Source: Diphasiastrum complanatum (lineage: Eukaryota; Streptophyta; Lycopodiopsida; Lycopodiales; Lycopodiaceae). Taken from it: DNA of 64,000 nt. Location of the stretch: contig CM055102.1 of assembly GCA_029204225.1 (NCBI GenBank), forward strand, positions 10,801,245-10,865,244. The letters run 5' to 3'. The notes beneath the pieces are model-generated. The model did not search any database, had not been told where the DNA came from, and worked only from the letters and a program-made list of their open reading frames with translations. A program made the translations under genes and the position numbers. The number at the start of each line of letters is the position of its first letter. Position 1 is the stretch's first letter. This document shows, one piece after another, positions 51,101 through 56,800 of the stretch.

Positions 51101-53792
51101 ATAAATCACCATTTGTTTGCAATCAAATAAAAAGAGTGATTTCCTTTTTGTTTGTCTCTTCCATCATGTTCATTTATGATTTAACAAGCAATGTCGGATT
51201 CCAAACAAATATTTCACTTGCAAAGAATAAAACCCTTGGGAATAAGTTAACTAGCACAAATGTCATCACTTACCATATTTTGAAGCTCTATAGATCCAAT
51301 TTATAGGTGGGATTGCGCCAACACTTGTACAAACATAGCCCCATTGCTTATGCATTTTTTTAATACTTGTACACAAGTGAAATATGTGGATGTGGCACTT
51401 GGAGATCAAATGATTGATGGAATTAGCTTTAAAACTTAAATTTCACTATGGATTTACCTACAATCTTTCCTTGAACGAGAATCCCATGGTCCAGATTTAA
51501 GATAGCCTTATACGTTGGATCAAGAGTAGCTTAGATTAGAACAACCCTGAAATATCTCTTAGAACATTTGAAAAGACCAAAAGCCTAAAAGAATGTAACA
51601 AGGAAAACACCTTGTTGAACATATACAAACACCAATAAAAATTGATTAAGCCCTCCTATAAGATCATATAATGGAGGACTTTAACTAAATAATAATAATC
51701 ATGAGTAAAATGATTGAACACCTATATGCAACCTTCACAATTTTGTGAAGAGCTACATGGTAAACCCACTTAACAATTCAATTCTCCAATCTCTATGACA
51801 ATCAAAATGGTATTGCAAATGCACACTAAAAAGGACTAGAGTATTTCATTGGTACAATGCATAGTGCATAACTTCAAGTTCACAATTGCAATGATATTGC
51901 CTATTATTAAGAGCAACCAACAAAAATTTTAGAAACCTGAAAAATGGTTTGCATAGTGGATTCCAGAACTTTTGATGCATTTTTCCTTTGGAAATCTGCA
52001 CTTGAAAGAATTTGTATGCTTGCACGATCGCTTTCATCCCTAATTAGGTAACCTGCTTCATGGTCCTCTACAGCTTCACTTCCCAGATAAGGAGCATTTG
52101 ACCTCTTTCTAGCCGATGTATTCTTTTCCTTTCTCTCCCTGAGATGTAGACATGCTTTGCTACTTATATAGACAGCAATCTGTTTCTCAACACCAGATTG
52201 ACCACAAGTTTCAGTCCATTGCAATAAGATGTTTATCCAGGCAATTGAAAGACATTATGTTGCTCCACACTTAAAACTATTGAACTTCGTTGTAAGCAAT
52301 ACAGTAGCAAATCAGTGAAAACTTCATAGATACAGCTTTTATCACTCTTAAGGTTGGAAGTTCAATCATTCTTTTTTACCTTCTAAGACTATGTCCCATT
52401 AGTTGCAACCCTTTTTCACTATTGTGCCAGTGCTCCTCCGATTAGCTTTTATAGTACTTCCAAAATGCCCTATTATTGTGAAAAAGAATGTACAAGCCTG
52501 CCTATTTCTCACCTTCTATCTTAAACCTCAATGGTTACGTGAACTCAGAAGGTTTTAACATGCAAGGAAAACATTTCCTAGGTTTTGGCACATTATTAAG
52601 TTTTCAATCTTATAGTAAACATAGAAGGAATGAATACAGACCCCGAAATAAGCGATAAGGAGTGCAAATGTCCACCTGTCCAAATGCCAACCCCAAAACA
52701 TACGAATTCTCAAATGTCAATAATAGTAAAATACAACATAAAATTGTACTAGCACCAACCTTGTTCACTTGAATTAACTTACTAACCTTTGAATGTGCAC
52801 CAAAATTATCTGTTACATCATATTTGACAAATTGTTAAGTGCATCAAATACTCAACAACCTTTGAGCAACTTCCAATCTGAACACTATAAATAGGGTGGG
52901 TTCTTTGGTTGAATCAAGAGGCGTCTAACCCAAAAAAATTAGTATACAGCAAACCCACTAGGCCCAAAGCAACCTTTCCGGACACTCGACCATTGCCCTC
53001 TGTTGGGGCCTAATAGAAATTTTTCTTCTAGAGAAAATACAAAGAAGAAAATCATTTACCATGATTCTTTATAGTTGTTAAAGTTGCACCCAGAGGAGGC
53101 TTTCCATGCTCTCAAACCCCTGCCTGAAGGCGGAAGGCTATCGTAGATTTTTTATAGAAGTATACAGATGTTGTTTGTAGGACAATACCCGACATGACAA
53201 AGTAGATGTGCAATCTTCAACCCTATGGAGCCCAACCACAAAGTCTTTAACCATCAACTTCATCATGCAAAGCATGGACAAAATACTTCGACATCCAGGC
53301 CCAGGAAGTTCTTGTGCATGCTTTACCATTTACTCTCACAAACCTTTACTCTCACAAATAGTTCAAAATGGCAGTAGAATCAGCCTCTTCACCTGCCAAA
53401 TAGATCTACCAAGCCATTTGTTCAATTATTTCCAGTGTCCAAAAACGTCTTATAAAGAAATAACATACTCACTGAGTATAAAAATAGAAGACGGAGGGGC
53501 CATCCGTGATGAAATTATAGAGAAGAAGAGGCAGCAGGTACACAAATGCCAGAGCACGAAATGCCAGCAGCCATCCCGGATGCAATTTCCCCCCACATGC
53601 CATCCATAATTCTTCACAATTCGGCTTCTCAGCAATCATGTTCTTGATGTCTTGCCCCACGCTAGGGTTTGTTGTTGGCTTACTATTACCATCGTACCTG
53701 ACAATGAGAAGCACAGCTCCAACGGCAAGAACCGCGACCTCCACGATGCATAGCAGGAGCGGCCAGCGATCCAATAAACCCATAAATTCCAT
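21046..53792 (-). CDS. Multi-pass membrane protein gene, 8 exons, 32.7 kb
   Basis: Exons: 53473-53792, 52621-52675, 51937-52179, 40876-40965, 24030-24095, 23714-23805, 23037-23084, 21046-21190. All junctions read GT/AG and all phases match, giving about 352 residues ending in TGA. The protein has about seven hydrophobic segments (roughly 10-31, 74-95, 106-125, 207-228, 240-255, 263-285, 306-324), a hydrophilic loop at 126-206 and a short charged tail. Signatures such as [59 protein letters not shown] and [18 protein letters not shown] are those of an uncharacterised plant transmembrane family. Its biochemical role is unknown. Introns 3 and 4 are about 11.0 and 16.8 kb and full of retrotransposon sequence on both strands. 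I see no stop or frameshift in any exon, so the gene is probably functional despite the insertions. Confidence 0.85.
21191..23036 (-). other. Intron 7 of the membrane-protein gene
   Basis: 1,846 bp, GT at 23036 and AG at 21191. ORFs inside (22411-22671 and 22431-22667) show no domain, and no transposon motif was recognised. Confidence 0.85.
23037..23084 (-). CDS. Exon 7 of the membrane-protein gene
   Basis: Forty-eight bases: the acceptor AATACAG|G completes Trp and adds [15 protein letters not shown], then TG before the donor GTAAGT, a perfect consensus. The block WWPYPFLD.S.P.APLWY is a family hallmark. This micro-exon is too short for ORF-based calling. Confidence 0.93.
23714..23805 (-). 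CDS. Exon 6 of the membrane-protein gene
   Basis: Ninety-two bases from the acceptor ATGGCAG|CCC to the donor TG|GTAAAA. It reads [20 protein letters not shown] and [10 protein letters not shown], then two bases of a Trp codon. It contains a long membrane helix after the conserved FPWFR. Confidence 0.92.
24030..24095 (-). CDS. Exon 5 of the membrane-protein gene
   Basis: Twenty-two codons, [18 protein letters not shown] plus LNSM, in phase 0 between ATTTTCAG|CTA and CATG|GTGAGA. The MH.VNA..LL.E..LNS pattern is the most conserved block of the family and identifies the gene on its own. Confidence 0.92.
24460..24757 (+). repeat. Imperfect tandem duplication in intron 4
   Basis: Two units (about 24460-24583 and 24584-24757) share ATAAAGATCCTATGC.TCGTA, TTAATGACCCC, TAGAAGAATGACATCACAA and TGCCAGATAGAAATGCTG. 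The second has an extra segment near 24615-24640. Confidence 0.85.
25140..25553 (-). mobile_element. Probable 3' LTR of copia-2
   Basis: On the minus strand a polypurine tract CACTAAGGGGGAG (25554-25566) is followed by TGTTGGAATTCGATGC, the expected LTR start at 25553. The left end is not certain; about 400 bp is typical. No second copy was found to fix it, because the 5' end of copia-2 is missing at 33684. Confidence 0.6.
25554..26420 (-). pseudogene. copia-2 RT C-terminus and RNase H
   Basis: Minus frames 26450-26163 and 26096-25701 read [37 protein letters not shown], then [39 protein letters not shown] and [11 protein letters not shown]. These are the copia RT thumb and RNase H in order, followed by the purine tract at 25554-25566. 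Stops occur between the two frames. The segment probably belongs to the same element as 31240-33684, separated by the insertion of copia-1; about 130 codons of RT are missing at the junction. Confidence 0.85.
26421..26570 (-). mobile_element. copia-1 left LTR remnant
   Basis: It matches 30617-30765 with a few differences, for example AAAATAGAGCGACTATATTA and GAGCGAGATCGTCAG.G. It starts in mid-LTR at an abrupt junction with copia-2 and ends in mid-LTR directly against the RNase H coding end. Confidence 0.9.
26592..27078 (-). pseudogene. copia-1 RNase H
   Basis: The frame 26786-26592 gives [20 protein letters not shown] and [12 protein letters not shown], with the active-site block SCEAEYVA and the later DSQSAI. 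Upstream, the frame 27078-26860 gives [20 protein letters not shown]. Stops separate them. The C-terminal [11 protein letters not shown] near 26600 runs into LTR sequence where a polypurine tract should be. Confidence 0.85.
27000..27842 (-). pseudogene. copia-1 reverse transcriptase
   Basis: The frame 27842-27633 contains [20 protein letters not shown] and [14 protein letters not shown]. The 188-codon frame 27566-27000 contains [20 protein letters not shown], the catalytic box [13 protein letters not shown], where copia usually has YVDD, and [15 protein letters not shown] stop and frame change near 27570-27630 splits the enzyme. The spacing of blocks is that of an intact RT otherwise. Confidence 0.88.
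27751..29160 (-). pseudogene. copia-1 integrase and linker
   Basis: A 384-codon frame (28905-27751) starts within the integrase core. It shows [11 protein letters not shown] just before the frame start (first catalytic Asp), then [20 protein letters not shown] (second Asp) and [18 protein letters not shown] (Glu), followed by [20 protein letters not shown], an acidic linker and the [10 protein letters not shown] run before RT. The upstream zinc-finger part ([10 protein letters not shown]...C..C) is broken by a stop in FCEAC*KGKQ near 29000. The catalytic triad is complete. Confidence 0.9.
29164..29871 (-). pseudogene. copia-1 gag C-terminus and protease
   Basis: The frame 29871-29359 has two zinc knuckles, [14 protein letters not shown] and [14 protein letters not shown], followed by the protease active-site region [13 protein letters not shown]. 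Copia proteases have DSGAT there; the aspartate is replaced by asparagine, which would abolish catalysis. The frame 29349-29164 ([20 protein letters not shown]) continues the protease after one stop. Confidence 0.88.
29972..30412 (-). CDS. copia-1 gag N-terminal domain
   Basis: A 146-codon frame with an ATG about 50 bases from the primer-binding site: [36 protein letters not shown], then [20 protein letters not shown] and [16 protein letters not shown]. This is the UBN2-type gag domain of copia capsid proteins. It ends in a stop at 29972 and the downstream gag resumes at 29871 in another frame. Confidence 0.9.
   Translation of the reverse strand: MATTIQTRVAISLDGANYRIWKFKIKTLLKCEGIWSVTELSEVQPPEGDPRRAEWIRKDERAMAIIVSSINEDLLMQIEDCESSHAAWERLKQKYEVRTAASVMHLHNQLQSIRWDGNQLDQHVEKIRTIFAQLAASGQEHQVPAP
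30465..30477 (-). promoter_or_regulatory. copia-1 primer-binding site
   Basis: Minus strand TGGTATCAGAGCC, complementary to the 3' end of initiator-Met tRNA, directly next to the LTR end at 30478. It is unmutated. Confidence 0.93.
30478..31239 (-). mobile_element. copia-1 5' LTR (762 bp)
   Basis: Bounded by TGTCGC (30478) and GCGACA (31239). It contains the segment shared with the left remnant. On the right side copia-2 sequence (KARLV.. of RT) resumes at 31240. Confidence 0.88.
31240..33684 (-). pseudogene. copia-2 gag, protease, integrase, start of RT
   Basis: Reading down from 33684: gag C-terminus with a serine/asparagine-rich stretch and the knuckle [14 protein letters not shown]; protease region [19 protein letters not shown], where DSGA has become [21 protein letters not shown]; the integrase zinc part [18 protein letters not shown], present twice because of a 257-bp duplication; [57 protein letters not shown]; then the linker and [20 protein letters not shown] at 31290. 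Homology stops at 31240 at the copia-1 LTR. The gag N-terminus, primer site and 5' LTR are missing beyond 33684. Confidence 0.88.
32395..32908 (-). repeat. 257-bp tandem duplication in copia-2
   Basis: Units 32395-32651 and 32652-32908 are nearly identical, both running from AAAGGACTTCTAGCATGCTT to CTAAAACTTT.CG. The duplicated block encodes the protease end and integrase zinc finger. 257 is not a multiple of three, so the copy shifts the frame. Confidence 0.95.
33685..37590. other. Non-coding repeat-derived block in intron 4
   Basis: No recognisable protein domain. At about 35245-35690 the plus strand resembles an LTR: it starts TGATAATGTTAGTTTCCC, has a TATA-like TATTTATATG at 35511 and a T/C-rich leader after it. 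Short frames at 35836-36135 and 35901-36128 ([15 protein letters not shown]) do not match anything I know. It abuts the broken gag of copia-2 at 33684, so it may be another insertion. Confidence 0.35.
37591..38721 (+). repeat. Diverged non-coding repeat, copy 2, with leader
   Basis: 37660-37900 aligns with the minus strand of about 7850-8230 (ACAGGACACCAAATTGG, GCCACCTAGGCTTCACA, GGGCGCACTT). To the right the text runs, without ORFs, to a primer-binding-site sequence at 38722, so on the minus strand it would be the untranslated leader of an LTR element. Both copies lack any pol motif. Confidence 0.6.
38722..38733 (-). promoter_or_regulatory. Primer-binding-site sequence of an LTR element
   Basis: Minus strand TGGTATCAGAGC, a perfect initiator-Met tRNA complement. 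The adjacent bases (GCGATTCTTATAG) would be an LTR end, although it does not finish in CA. The implied LTR lies at 38734 and above. Confidence 0.7.
38734..39170. other. Possible LTR and transition to gypsy-like sequence
   Basis: By its position beside the primer site the first part should be an LTR, but no second copy was found. No ORF is supported. From about 39040 the text changes to a CATATACACTGGAGTGACC style seen with the gypsy pieces. Confidence 0.35.
39171..39690 (+). mobile_element. gypsy gag-start and LTR-end-like pieces
   Basis: A (GAT)n tract at 39220-39250 encodes a run of aspartates followed by a basic HPPRRRQR stretch. A comparable acidic tract ([20 protein letters not shown]) lies at 41870-41930. 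39540-39690 resembles 41690-41830 and 46430-46530 (TGACATGTAC, TATATGCCTTTT..CCAT/GGCAT, GACATT.ATAAA) and ends in (CTTT)n. These look like LTR 3' ends and adjacent gag starts of one gypsy family, shuffled. Confidence 0.45.
40484..40735 (-). repeat. Imperfect tandem duplication beside exon 4
   Basis: About 40484-40619 and 40620-40735 share GC.GCCAACTTTT.ACATACC, GGTCA.TGGATC and TAA.AAAACCATAGTC. The right end is about 140 bp from the donor of exon 4. Confidence 0.8.
40876..40965 (-). CDS. Exon 4 of the membrane-protein gene
   Basis: Thirty codons in phase 0 between the acceptor TTTTTGGCAG|GTT and the donor TTT|GTGCGT. It reads [20 protein letters not shown] and then [10 protein letters not shown], the fourth membrane helix with the family's ITD.V.W pattern. 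It is isolated between an 11.0-kb and a 16.8-kb intron, so automatic annotation would easily miss it. The donor's G at +3 and C at +4 are acceptable but not optimal. Confidence 0.85.
41690..42295 (+). mobile_element. gypsy LTR end and gag-start remnant
   Basis: 41690-41830 resembles other LTR-end copies in the window (TTGACATGTACTTCG, GACATTGATAAAG). From 41845 one frame reads an acidic tract and basic patch typical of gag starts. Frames at 41857-42090 and 41975-42295 have no domain. Confidence 0.45.
42296..42415 (+). pseudogene. Possible non-LTR retrotransposon C-terminal finger
   Basis: The frame reads [20 protein letters not shown] and [18 protein letters not shown]. The C-x2-C...H-x4-C arrangement with HF.F.CP.Y..I resembles the C-terminal cysteine-histidine motif of LINE-type polymerases. 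Only 40 codons remain, ending exactly where a gypsy LTR start (TGTCATGCCCAC) appears at 42416. Confidence 0.4.
42416..42484 (+). mobile_element. gypsy LTR start, second copy
   Basis: TGTCATGCCCAC then ATATCCCGTAAGGA.GTCAG, TAGGCCTACCTCGACCCGT and AAATTAATTAT, the same as 45705-45777. Sequence identity stops at about 42484. It probably marks the 5' LTR of the gypsy element whose integrase and 3' LTR lie at 44236-45705. Confidence 0.75.
42600..44235 (-). pseudogene. Ty1/copia pol fragment, sister of copia-3
   Basis: Reading down: [15 protein letters not shown] (integrase end), [17 protein letters not shown], a long linker, [20 protein letters not shown] (RT start), [20 protein letters not shown], the catalytic box [42 protein letters not shown] and [20 protein letters not shown]. 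The linker and RT blocks match copia-3 at 49.1-50 kb ([37 protein letters not shown]), so both belong to one family. This copy retains the RT core that copia-3 lacks. Stops and frame changes are frequent. It sits inside what was a gypsy element. Confidence 0.87.
44236..45290 (+). pseudogene. Ty3/gypsy integrase with chromodomain
   Basis: The frames read [16 protein letters not shown], then [15 protein letters not shown] (second catalytic Asp), [19 protein letters not shown] (Glu), [20 protein letters not shown], and later [20 protein letters not shown] with an HP.F.V-like HPIFRVR. It ends with [19 protein letters not shown], a chromodomain-type motif that marks chromoviruses. A 73-bp tandem duplication (44655-44800) and many stops kill the gene. 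The left end is cut by the copia fragment at 44235. Confidence 0.88.
44655..44800 (+). repeat. 73-bp tandem duplication in gypsy integrase
   Basis: Units 44655-44727 and 44728-44800, both starting AATCAAGTTTCATAAGGTAG and ending CATGTGAGAATG, with three or four differences. 73 is not a multiple of three, so the frame shifts. Confidence 0.93.
45688..46535 (+). mobile_element. gypsy polypurine tract and 3' LTR
   Basis: The purine tract AAAAAGGGGTGGAAGAA (45688-45704) is followed by TGTCATGCCCAC, the LTR start at 45705. The probable end is near 46500-46535, where the LTR-end-like text and a (CTTT)n tract occur. The right border is inferred from its resemblance to 39540-39690 and 41690-41830. 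Confidence 0.65.
46536..46972. other. Unassigned stretch between gypsy LTR and copia-3
   Basis: CA-rich short repeats with TTCATTG.TGCC words. Frames of 60-70 codons without domains. Nothing else is supported. Confidence 0.3.
46973..47324 (+). mobile_element. copia-3 5' LTR, truncated
   Basis: It matches 50585-50956 (GGGGCCATTACTATTTATAA, TAGAGAAACTATATATGTAG, TGTGAGTGCTAGTAGGACTA). It lacks about 20 bp (CTTGGGTCTTTACCCAATAT) near 47088 compared with the 3' LTR, and its first 55 bp. Confidence 0.92.
47325..47335 (+). promoter_or_regulatory. copia-3 primer-binding site
   Basis: TGGTATCAGAG immediately follows the LTR end TCTGACA. The next bases (TATG) depart from the usual C. Confidence 0.85.
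47374..47398 (+). repeat. (GA)n short microsatellite
   Basis: About twelve GA units in the copia-3 leader. Confidence 0.9.
47916..48495 (+). pseudogene. copia-3 gag
   Basis: The ATG at 47916 opens [20 protein letters not shown] and [20 protein letters not shown], the copia gag start. The frame ends at a stop after GVSKT near 48084. It resumes in another frame with [40 protein letters not shown] and [19 protein letters not shown]. Comparison with complete gag proteins indicates about 30 codons lost at the break. The zinc knuckle and protease are also missing before 48490. Confidence 0.88.
48489..49438 (+). pseudogene. copia-3 integrase remnant
   Basis: The pre-integrase block [20 protein letters not shown] occurs at 48630-48690. 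After a frame change come [40 protein letters not shown] and [20 protein letters not shown] (Asn of the usual SDNGGEY changed to Lys). A break at about 49067-49140 removes the region with the catalytic Glu; only QQNGVVV and [11 protein letters not shown] flank the gap. It resumes [16 protein letters not shown], then [17 protein letters not shown]. Confidence 0.88.
49660..50474 (+). pseudogene. copia-3 RT end and RNase H
   Basis: From 49668 the frame reads [55 protein letters not shown] and [10 protein letters not shown]. The 140-codon frame 50052-50474 gives [52 protein letters not shown] and [15 protein letters not shown], a nearly complete RNase H. The upstream RT palm with YVDD has been deleted, so the linker joins directly to the thumb. 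Confidence 0.9.
50529..50956 (+). mobile_element. copia-3 3' LTR (428 bp)
   Basis: It starts TGTTAGGAATTAATG right after TAAGGGGGAG and ends AATCTGACA. It is a full-length reference for the truncated 5' LTR. No target-site duplication can be tested because the 5' end is missing. Confidence 0.92.
50957..51936. other. Remaining part of intron 3
   Basis: AT-rich with no recognised motif. It leads into the donor of exon 3 at 51936. Confidence 0.6.
51937..52179 (-). CDS. Exon 3 of the membrane-protein gene
   Basis: Exactly 81 codons in phase 0, running from [20 protein letters not shown] to [10 protein letters not shown] and ending at CAG|GTTTCT. It encodes the large hydrophilic loop with an acidic/basic mixture ([20 protein letters not shown]), as in plant homologues where a variable loop separates helices 3 and 4. 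The acceptor AAACAG|ATT has a weak pyrimidine tract; GTTGAG|AAA, two codons upstream, would keep the same frame. Confidence 0.78.
52621..52675 (-). CDS. Exon 2 of the membrane-protein gene
   Basis: The acceptor TTTGGACAG|G completes the split Gln codon and leads into [18 protein letters not shown], the third hydrophobic helix. The acceptor and first ten codons are convincing. The donor is less certain: TAT|GTTTAC gives the right phase for exon 3, but GGG|GTCTGT, seven codons earlier, also keeps the phase. No gap in the family pattern decides between them by eye. Confidence 0.7.
53473..53792 (-). CDS. Exon 1 of the membrane-protein gene
   Basis: It encodes residues 1-106 plus two bases of Gln107. 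The ATG at 53792 is the first in-frame methionine after a TGA nine codons upstream; a second ATG lies three codons later. The first hydrophobic helix is [20 protein letters not shown], and the second follows a conserved [16 protein letters not shown]. The donor is CTCA|GTGAGT, a strong plant consensus. This exon alone gives a clean 107-codon frame. Confidence 0.9.
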
Positions 53793-53862
53793 GCTCGTGC
53801 TGCTGCTGCTGCCCTCAAATCATTCACAACAATTTGCATCCATCACGGCATTTCCAAGCTAT

Positions 53863-53864
<2 letters not shown>

Positions 53865-53906
<42 letters not shown>

Positions 53907-53916
53907 ATATATATAT
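53865..53916 (-). promoter_or_regulatory. Putative TATA region and (GA)n leader of the membrane-protein gene
   Basis: On the minus strand GATATATATATACA (about 53905-53917) is followed by a (GA)n run of about 39 bp (53865-53903) and, 73 bp later, the ATG at 53792. A TA-rich box about 115 bp before the start codon followed by a GA-rich leader is a common layout in plant promoters. The function is inferred from position only. Confidence 0.45.
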
Positions 53917-56767
53917 CTTCAGCTGCTGAGGCCTCAGGCACATAAGGGAGGATGAATTTAGCCCCAAATTGGCCTCCTTCTTTTACCCCAATATTTCAAA
54001 TGTTGGAGGCCGCTCCCCAAGATGGGGTGTATGGATGTTTTACTATGTTCACAATAGTATCATAAAGCATCCATTGACCGATATATGATTTTATAATGGT
54101 ACGGTTTAAAATGGTTTAAAATCGGATTCCCTCCTATTAGCTATCTTAAAGCGCTATCTTAAAGCCCTAGTAATGCCAAGTGTTTAGATTTTTTTGTATT
54201 TTGGAGGCATGTCCAAAGCACGATGTTCATGTAAATTTAGAACCAAAAAAAAAAAAAAAACATGTGAAACATAACTACGAAATAAAAATCATGAAGACCA
54301 AAATCAAGAAAAAACAAACAAACTAAACCTTCACACTTGCCATCACGAGGGAAAGGCCCTCGCCTGCTCAGGCACACCACCCTCGGGCAGTGTGCCCTCC
54401 AAGGGTAGAAAGCCCTTGAGGGAGGACCTTCCCCTCCACATGGGGCCTAAAACCAGATCCCATACTATTATTTACCTTAATACCTAAGCTCGAAAGATAT
54501 TAGGCACTTTTGTCCATTATCAATATGGTAATAAATTTTTTTGATATCTTAAATTTAAAGAGGTAAATATTTCTGTTAGAGTGCCTCGAATACATTGATG
54601 GACAGCAACAATTGTCAACTGCTCTGAATCAATTGCATATTGCATGCGCAAAAAGGTAAGGCCCTTCAAAAATTACATATTGCCTTTAAAAGCACTCTCT
54701 TTAACGAAATATACATATCCATATCAAAGTCATTTACTAAACTACTTTCTCCTTGATATTTCATGCTTTACTCTAGACTGGTATCACTATCAAATTTTCT
54801 TTCTTGGTGGTTTTGTACTCGACTCTTGTCGGGGAATGGATAGGAAATGAATCCAGAATGGATTCGGATCAATAGGTCGAACAATCGGATTGGAACGATC
54901 CTACTACTACGCGAAAGCAGTGGTCAATTGATTCCCTCGGTGCATGCACTACTACAATAGTAGGCAAACACAAATAGAGCTTAATTGCGTTTATGCGGAA
55001 GTGGAAGAGCAGATAGTCAGACAAATCAATTAGAGAGTCAGACAGAAAGCGGAAAGCATGCAACGTTGACAAAATTTGAACGCAAAACCATACAGTAATT
55101 TATTCAGATGGAATGTATAGAAATACAAACGATGCTGGTGAGCACAAAACAATAGCGGATGAAACCGCATGCTCACAAAACTAATACGCATATTATGACA
55201 ATCAGTCTGAAGAAGAAAGATTCAATGCTTGAAAGCATCTACTATGTATGTCTCTAATAAGTTGTCGTCTCGGCATCTATGGGCGCTCAAGCGTAGATGG
55301 AATCAGCCTATCTTGTTTGGTTGAAATTCACATAATTAATTGATTACAATGATCAACTATATACAATTTATAGTTGTGCATATGTATGTACAAGAAGGTG
55401 GTGTGGAGCCGTTGCGCCATCTGTTGTCATAGTCCAAGTAGTTGCACAATACAGGAAGTGAGCGTGAAAAGGCTTCGACTATTCAGAGTCGAGCGTGGCG
55501 CTGTCAATAGTCAATGGAGTCATGATAGTTGTTTGACGGTCCTCGATGACAATCGGTGGAGTCGATAAGTCGGCCAAGTCGGGTTTCCCTGATAAGTCGG
55601 CCAACTCTGACAAGTCGGGTTACTTTGCAAGTCAGACTGCCATTCTCTTGCCTATCTTCGATAATAGAATATTTCTGCAAACTGTGCGACAATGCGTGTA
55701 ACACTGCAGCAATATGAATGGAACTAGATTAACATGGGATTTAGGAGAGTAGAGGAATAAATCCAACAAGTCTCACATTTGCTCTCATTGGCTTCTTCGT
55801 CCTACTCTTTCATCTCTCCCTCATCTCTATCTTTCTTTTAGACTGAGATGTTCTTTCTTTTCTACATACATTAACATTGTCCCATTATTCTATTTTGTCC
55901 TTCTAGAAGAATTTTTTTTTGTCAAGGATGGAAACAGAGATAACAAATGATCAAAATTAAAATGACCCAAGGTCGAAGTTCATATAAGGTTAATCTTCTT
56001 GTATGTGGCAGATGTTGATGATCCTATCTTTGGTTTTGTTATTCCTTAGTAGCAGCAACGCCTTCTTCAGAGTAGTTGTGTGGCAACTTTGTTTTCATAT
56101 TGCTTGGAGATGACAAGCTCCTTCTTGAGCTTGATCAATTAATGGTCCACTAATGCGATTTATTGGCCAAGTCTTGATCCTCATATCGTTCTCCATCATT
56201 TTCGTTATAACTTGGCTAAGTCGCTTATGAATCAAGAGTCGTTGATTCTGAAGTGGCGGCATGGGTGGATGCTATCCCCATATAGGATTATTCCTCCTTG
56301 AAGTCATCTAGTTTTTTGAAGCCTTTGGCCAATATGGCTTCGTGTATCTTCATGTAGCACTCAACAAGTGTCTCCACTGCTTGTTGCTGCTCAAATCCTT
56401 TCATCTGATAGAATTTTTCTCTAGGAGAATAGGGTTGAAAAGGAGGAGGGGTCATCGAAATTTCAAATCGTAAGTTGTCTTCAATGGGGGTGGAGTCATC
56501 AATTAGATTCATGAAATATTCAACAGATGGAAAAATTATCTGTGCTTGTTGTAGCTAGTCAACTATAGTAGCCACTCCCGCTATTGTGCAGCTACCTTGG
56601 CAATGACTGCAGCTACACACCATTTGTCCAGATAATGATAGCCATGATTGTCGCCTACCAAGATAGTGACATCCGCGTTTGCTAACTGTCTGGATAGTGA
56701 CATCCACTACTTCAGCCAAGATCCACATCAGATAGCTCAATGTTTCTATGCCAAAACACACACACAC

Positions 56768-56800
<33 letters not shown>

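Larger units (their letters stand above)
40966..51936 (-). other. Intron 3 of the membrane-protein gene, 11.0 kb
   Basis: It lies between donor CAG|GTTTCT (exon 3) and acceptor GGCAG|GTT (exon 4). It contains gypsy LTR/gag scraps (41.7-42.1 kb), a copia fragment on the minus strand (42.6-44.2 kb), gypsy integrase with chromodomain and 3' LTR (44.2-46.5 kb, plus) and the copia-3 deletion derivative (47-51 kb, plus). Insertions on both strands show independent events. Confidence 0.8.

Noticed and set aside
52180-52224. Extension of exon 3 upstream to 52224 ([15 protein letters not shown])
   Set aside because: There is no acceptor AG at its upstream end, and the WTF motif expected at that point is supplied by exon 2 at 52675.
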